A stretch of 8,464 nt of DNA from Clostridia bacterium (GTDB taxonomy: Bacteria; Bacillota; Clostridia; Saccharofermentanales; Saccharofermentanaceae), in NCBI GenBank assembly GCA_017881645.1, contig JADGQQ010000112.1, positions 1 to 8,464 on the forward strand, read 5' to 3'. The notes below the pieces were generated by a model that saw nothing but the letters and a program-made list of their open reading frames with translations, had not been told where the DNA came from and ran no database searches. Below, piece by piece: positions 6,376 through 8,464 of the stretch. The translations under genes were made by a program, and so were the position numbers. The stretch's first letter is position 1. The number at the start of each line of letters is the position of its first letter.

Positions 6376-6410
6376 CCTCCCGGCTGCGAAAAACGCGCGG
6401 GAGGCTTTTT
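6376..6410 (+). terminator. Intrinsic terminator after aguB
   Basis: CCTCCCG (6376-6382) pairs perfectly with CGGGAGG (6398-6404), with an inner GCG/CGC pair around AAAAA, followed by CTTTTT. On the minus strand the same stem is followed by TTTTCG, so it may also stop the convergent gene ending at 6448. Confidence 0.9.
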
Positions 6411-6447
6411 ATGTGATTTGCGGGAGATTTTCGGAGAATGAACAGGT

Positions 6448-8031
6448 CTATGCATCGGCCAGAAGTTCGTTCAGTTCCGGCATAAGCGCCTTTACGCAGG
6501 GTGCGTAACGGTTTTTGTCCGCGAAACGGAAGAGTGCCGCGCGATTCGCCAGATACAGCTTCGAACCGGAGTGCTTACCGTTCTTCATCGCCGAAAAGAG
6601 CGCCATGAAATACATCTGATTCGTGTTATCCACATCACAAAGGTAGGCGAACATATCCAGTACAAACTTCTCATTCGGCAGGATCGAGGCATCGCATTCA
6701 TTCTGACGGACCAGATACTGGTACAGCAAAGCCCGTGTACCCTGCAGCTGCGGCAGAACGAGCTCCGGAAGCGGATGGGTAAAGGTGAACAGTTCCGTAC
6801 GTCCGATCGGACGAGTATATCGCTTGTCATAGAAGAGAAGCATAATCTCTTCGATCAGCTCATTGAATGCATCACCGAATTTTGCAAGAGGAAGATCCTT
6901 GGCGACAATGCGTGCACTTTGTTTGGACTTATCCAGAATCCATGTGCGGGTCCTGTACACATCTCCGTCCAGTGCGATTGTGCCCGTTACGATATAGTCC
7001 AGGCTCTCCTGTGCGCACAGGCCGAAAAGACTTGATATATCCGGTTCAAACATAGCCGCATACGGGCCTTTCCGGCGATTCACCGGGAAAAGAACTATGG
7101 GCGCCAGATGTGTAGTAAAAAGCAGCCGTTCGCCGATACAGATCGGAAGGCTTACCGAAAGATCCGGCGGTACGGCATCATCCTCAGGGAGTGTTCGCTC
7201 CGGCTCATAGGCTGCTGTATCCGCATACATATAAACGCCTACGCGCTTCTTGCCGTCGGTCTTTGGAAGCAGGTCATCAACAGAAGGATACTCGTGACGC
7301 CAAAGCGGTACATCCACCCAAAGAGCGCGGGGCAGTTTCACGGAAGGAACGGACTCAGCGGCGGGTTGCTCTTTCGCTAATTTTTCTGCTGCATCCCCTG
7401 CTCCGGTAATTCCGCCCGTCTCGCCCAAAAGGCTCTTCTTCTTCATATCTGCAAATGCCTTTGCAAAATCACCGAGATATGCATGGATCTCCGGGTTGTC
7501 ATACCGGCGGATATTTGTCAGAAGAGCCATTCCCGCATCCGGCTGCAGTGTGTCCCGATAGGCCTGAAGAAGGTTCAGACCGATATAGATATTATGTGAA
7601 CTGACATCATACAGATTCGCGACCAGACCGGGTATTTCCTCTGCATATCCGAATTTACCCAAATCAGCCGACACCGTAAAGAGTTCATAATCCAGAGATT
7701 CCGGCCGTGCGAGAACTCTCTGATAGAGATCCCGTGCCTGCCCGATATTCTTCTCTTCCAGCAAAATACGTGCGAGATAAAGCTGAGGAAGCCAGCTTCC
7801 CTGCTCAAGAATCAATTCTTCGAGCGCGGCGCGCACGGCAGCCGGGCCGCCTTTGGCCTGACATGCGGTCAACAATTCAGGGAGAACTTCTTCCTGGTTG
7901 GGGTCGTCACACAAAGAGACCCAAAGGTCTTCCAGTGTATTTCTACGGGGCTCTGGTGTTTCTTCGGCAGCAGAAAAATCGTCGGTCTGCGGTCTTTTAA
8001 GAGAATTCTTGAATTTATCCAGAATTTTCAC
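6448..8031 (-). CDS. TPR-like protein of unknown function, possible TolB/FlgO-like middle domain
   Basis: I do not recognise this 527-residue protein as a named family. It starts at GTG (8029-8031), with a perfect AAGGAGG (8040-8046) 8 bases upstream; no signal peptide or membrane helix is evident, so it is probably cytoplasmic. Residues 1-34 are charged and likely flexible. About 35-200 is helical with TPR-like spacing, clearest at WLPQLYLARILLEEKNIGQA (80-99) and its continuation. About 200-232 is an Ala/Gly/Glu-rich linker. Residues 263-400 look alpha/beta; YIVTGTIALDGDVYRTRTWI (346-365) followed by a helix resembles TolB-N/FlgO-type domains, a weak inference. The C-terminal 420-527 is helical, with aromatic-rich segments. 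It stands alone with its own promoter; the convergent aguB ends 99 bases away. Confidence 0.85.
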   Translation of the reverse strand: MKILDKFKNSLKRPQTDDFSAAEETPEPRRNTLEDLWVSLCDDPNQEEVLPELLTACQAKGGPAAVRAALEELILEQGSWLPQLYLARILLEEKNIGQARDLYQRVLARPESLDYELFTVSADLGKFGYAEEIPGLVANLYDVSSHNIYIGLNLLQAYRDTLQPDAGMALLTNIRRYDNPEIHAYLGDFAKAFADMKKKSLLGETGGITGAGDAAEKLAKEQPAAESVPSVKLPRALWVDVPLWRHEYPSVDDLLPKTDGKKRVGVYMYADTAAYEPERTLPEDDAVPPDLSVSLPICIGERLLFTTHLAPIVLFPVNRRKGPYAAMFEPDISSLFGLCAQESLDYIVTGTIALDGDVYRTRTWILDKSKQSARIVAKDLPLAKFGDAFNELIEEIMLLFYDKRYTRPIGRTELFTFTHPLPELVLPQLQGTRALLYQYLVRQNECDASILPNEKFVLDMFAYLCDVDNTNQMYFMALFSAMKNGKHSGSKLYLANRAALFRFADKNRYAPCVKALMPELNELLADA

Positions 8032-8076
8032 AATTGAATCCTCCTTGTCTGCTTGTCGAACGGCTGCATTTCTTCT

Positions 8077-8105
8077 ATTGTATGCTTCTCTCTATTCTGT
8101 GGCAA
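8077..8105 (-). promoter_or_regulatory. Promoter of the TPR-like gene
   Basis: On the minus strand TTGCCA (8100-8105) and TACAAT (8077-8082) are separated by 17 bases; each differs from the consensus at one position. Transcription would start near 8069-8071, leaving a leader of about 40 bases with the strong AAGGAGG site. The gene is therefore probably transcribed on its own and not from the ABC operon upstream. Confidence 0.8.
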
Positions 8106-8117
8106 GCTTCCGGAAGC
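8106..8117. repeat. 12-base perfect palindrome abutting the -35 of the TPR-like gene
   Basis: GCTTCCGGAAGC is a perfect 12-base palindrome ending exactly where the TTGCCA -35 element begins on the minus strand. The position suits an operator or activator site. It is short enough to arise by chance and no binding family is assigned. Confidence 0.3.
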
Positions 8118-8141
8118 GTCATGTTTTTCATCCTGTCGGGT

Positions 8142-8165
8142 ACTGCCTGAATAATACGGGGCAGT
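8142..8165 (-). other. Weak stem directly after the ABC ATPase stop codon
   Basis: ACTGCC and GGCAGT (8142-8147 and 8160-8165) form a 6-pair stem with a 12-base loop immediately after the stop codon. No T-run follows on the minus strand, so it is not a convincing intrinsic terminator; it may be an mRNA 3'-end stem or chance. Confidence 0.25.
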
Positions 8166-8464
8166 TTATGTGTTTCGAATGAAGCGTGTCAGAAATTCCT
8201 GTGTGCGCGCATTTTTTGGATGATTGAAAATAACATCCGGCGTATCTTCTTCTTCAATCACGCCTTTATCCATAAAAACGACTCTCGTCGCAACATCGCG
8301 TGCAAACGCCATTTCGTGCGTAACGATGATCATCGTGAGCCCTTCTTTGACAAGGTCACGCATGACTTCCAGCACTTCGCCGACCATTTCGGGATCGAGA
8401 GCACTCGTAGGTTCGTCGAAAAGAAGGACATCCGGCTCCATGGATAACGCACGTGCGATCGCGA
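8166..8464 (-). CDS. Polar amino acid ABC transporter ATP-binding protein (C-terminal part, cut by window edge)
   Basis: The minus strand is open from the right edge to the TAA at 8166-8168, giving 99 codons. The visible part enters at AIARALSMEPDVLLFDEPTS, just after the signature motif. It contains Walker B (LLFDEP), the D-loop (SALD) and the H-loop His in VTHEM. The tail FMDKGVIEEEDTPDVIFNHP followed by RTQEFLTRF is highly typical of GlnQ/ArtP/HisP-type ATPases, which power uptake of polar amino acids with a two-helix-bundle permease and a binding protein. Those have about 240-250 residues, so roughly 60% lies outside the window. An in-frame ATG at 8439-8441 is internal, not the start. The exact amino acid carried cannot be told. 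It appears to be the last gene of its operon. Confidence 0.93.
   Translation of the reverse strand, partial: AIARALSMEPDVLLFDEPTSALDPEMVGEVLEVMRDLVKEGLTMIIVTHEMAFARDVATRVVFMDKGVIEEEDTPDVIFNHPKNARTQEFLTRFIRNT

Overview
The window reads as a chromosomal segment of a Bacillota-type anaerobe of moderate GC, possibly of the Clostridia or Negativicutes. The hints are strong AGGAGG-type ribosome binding sites, a lipoprotein (not periplasmic) binding protein for a B12 transporter, a cobalamin riboswitch, and the agmatine deiminase / N-carbamoylputrescine amidase pair. The taxonomic call is an inference from gene style only. No mobile element, CRISPR array, tRNA or rRNA was seen.

Layout. Positions 1-895 (minus strand) hold the start of a potassium-pump operon: the tiny kdpF and the first half of kdpA, which runs off the left edge. 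Positions 896-1335 are a divergent control region. It carries a candidate kdp promoter, three TTAAG/CTTAA repeats that look like an OmpR-family operator, a good promoter for the rightward genes, a full cobalamin riboswitch, and a long hairpin abutting the next ribosome binding site. Positions 1336-4234 (plus) are a complete B12 ABC importer, btuF-btuC-btuD, tightly packed. Positions 4235-4453 are a structured intergenic region with nested stems, a TTGACA promoter, an inverted repeat over its -10/start region and an intrinsic terminator. Positions 4454-6348 (plus) are aguA and aguB, whose products turn agmatine into putrescine, followed by a strong terminator at 6376-6410. Positions 6448-8031 (minus) are a 527-residue TPR-like protein of unknown function with its own promoter. 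Positions 8166-8464 (minus) are the C-terminal third of a polar-amino-acid-type ABC ATPase that runs off the right edge.

How the genes work together. KdpFA belongs to the high-affinity K+ uptake ATPase, normally induced at low K+ by an OmpR-family regulator. BtuFCD scavenges corrinoid from outside the cell, and its leader RNA should shut expression down when adenosylcobalamin is plentiful. AguA and AguB act in sequence (agmatine to N-carbamoylputrescine to putrescine plus ammonia and CO2) and are translationally coupled. No functional link between the B12 importer and the agu genes is evident beyond adjacency. The kdp genes look more AT-rich than the rest.

No clearly new biological system was found. 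The items most worth a second look are the stacked promoter-dyad-terminator leader of aguA, the riboswitch expression platform, and the TPR protein with a possible TolB/FlgO-like domain.
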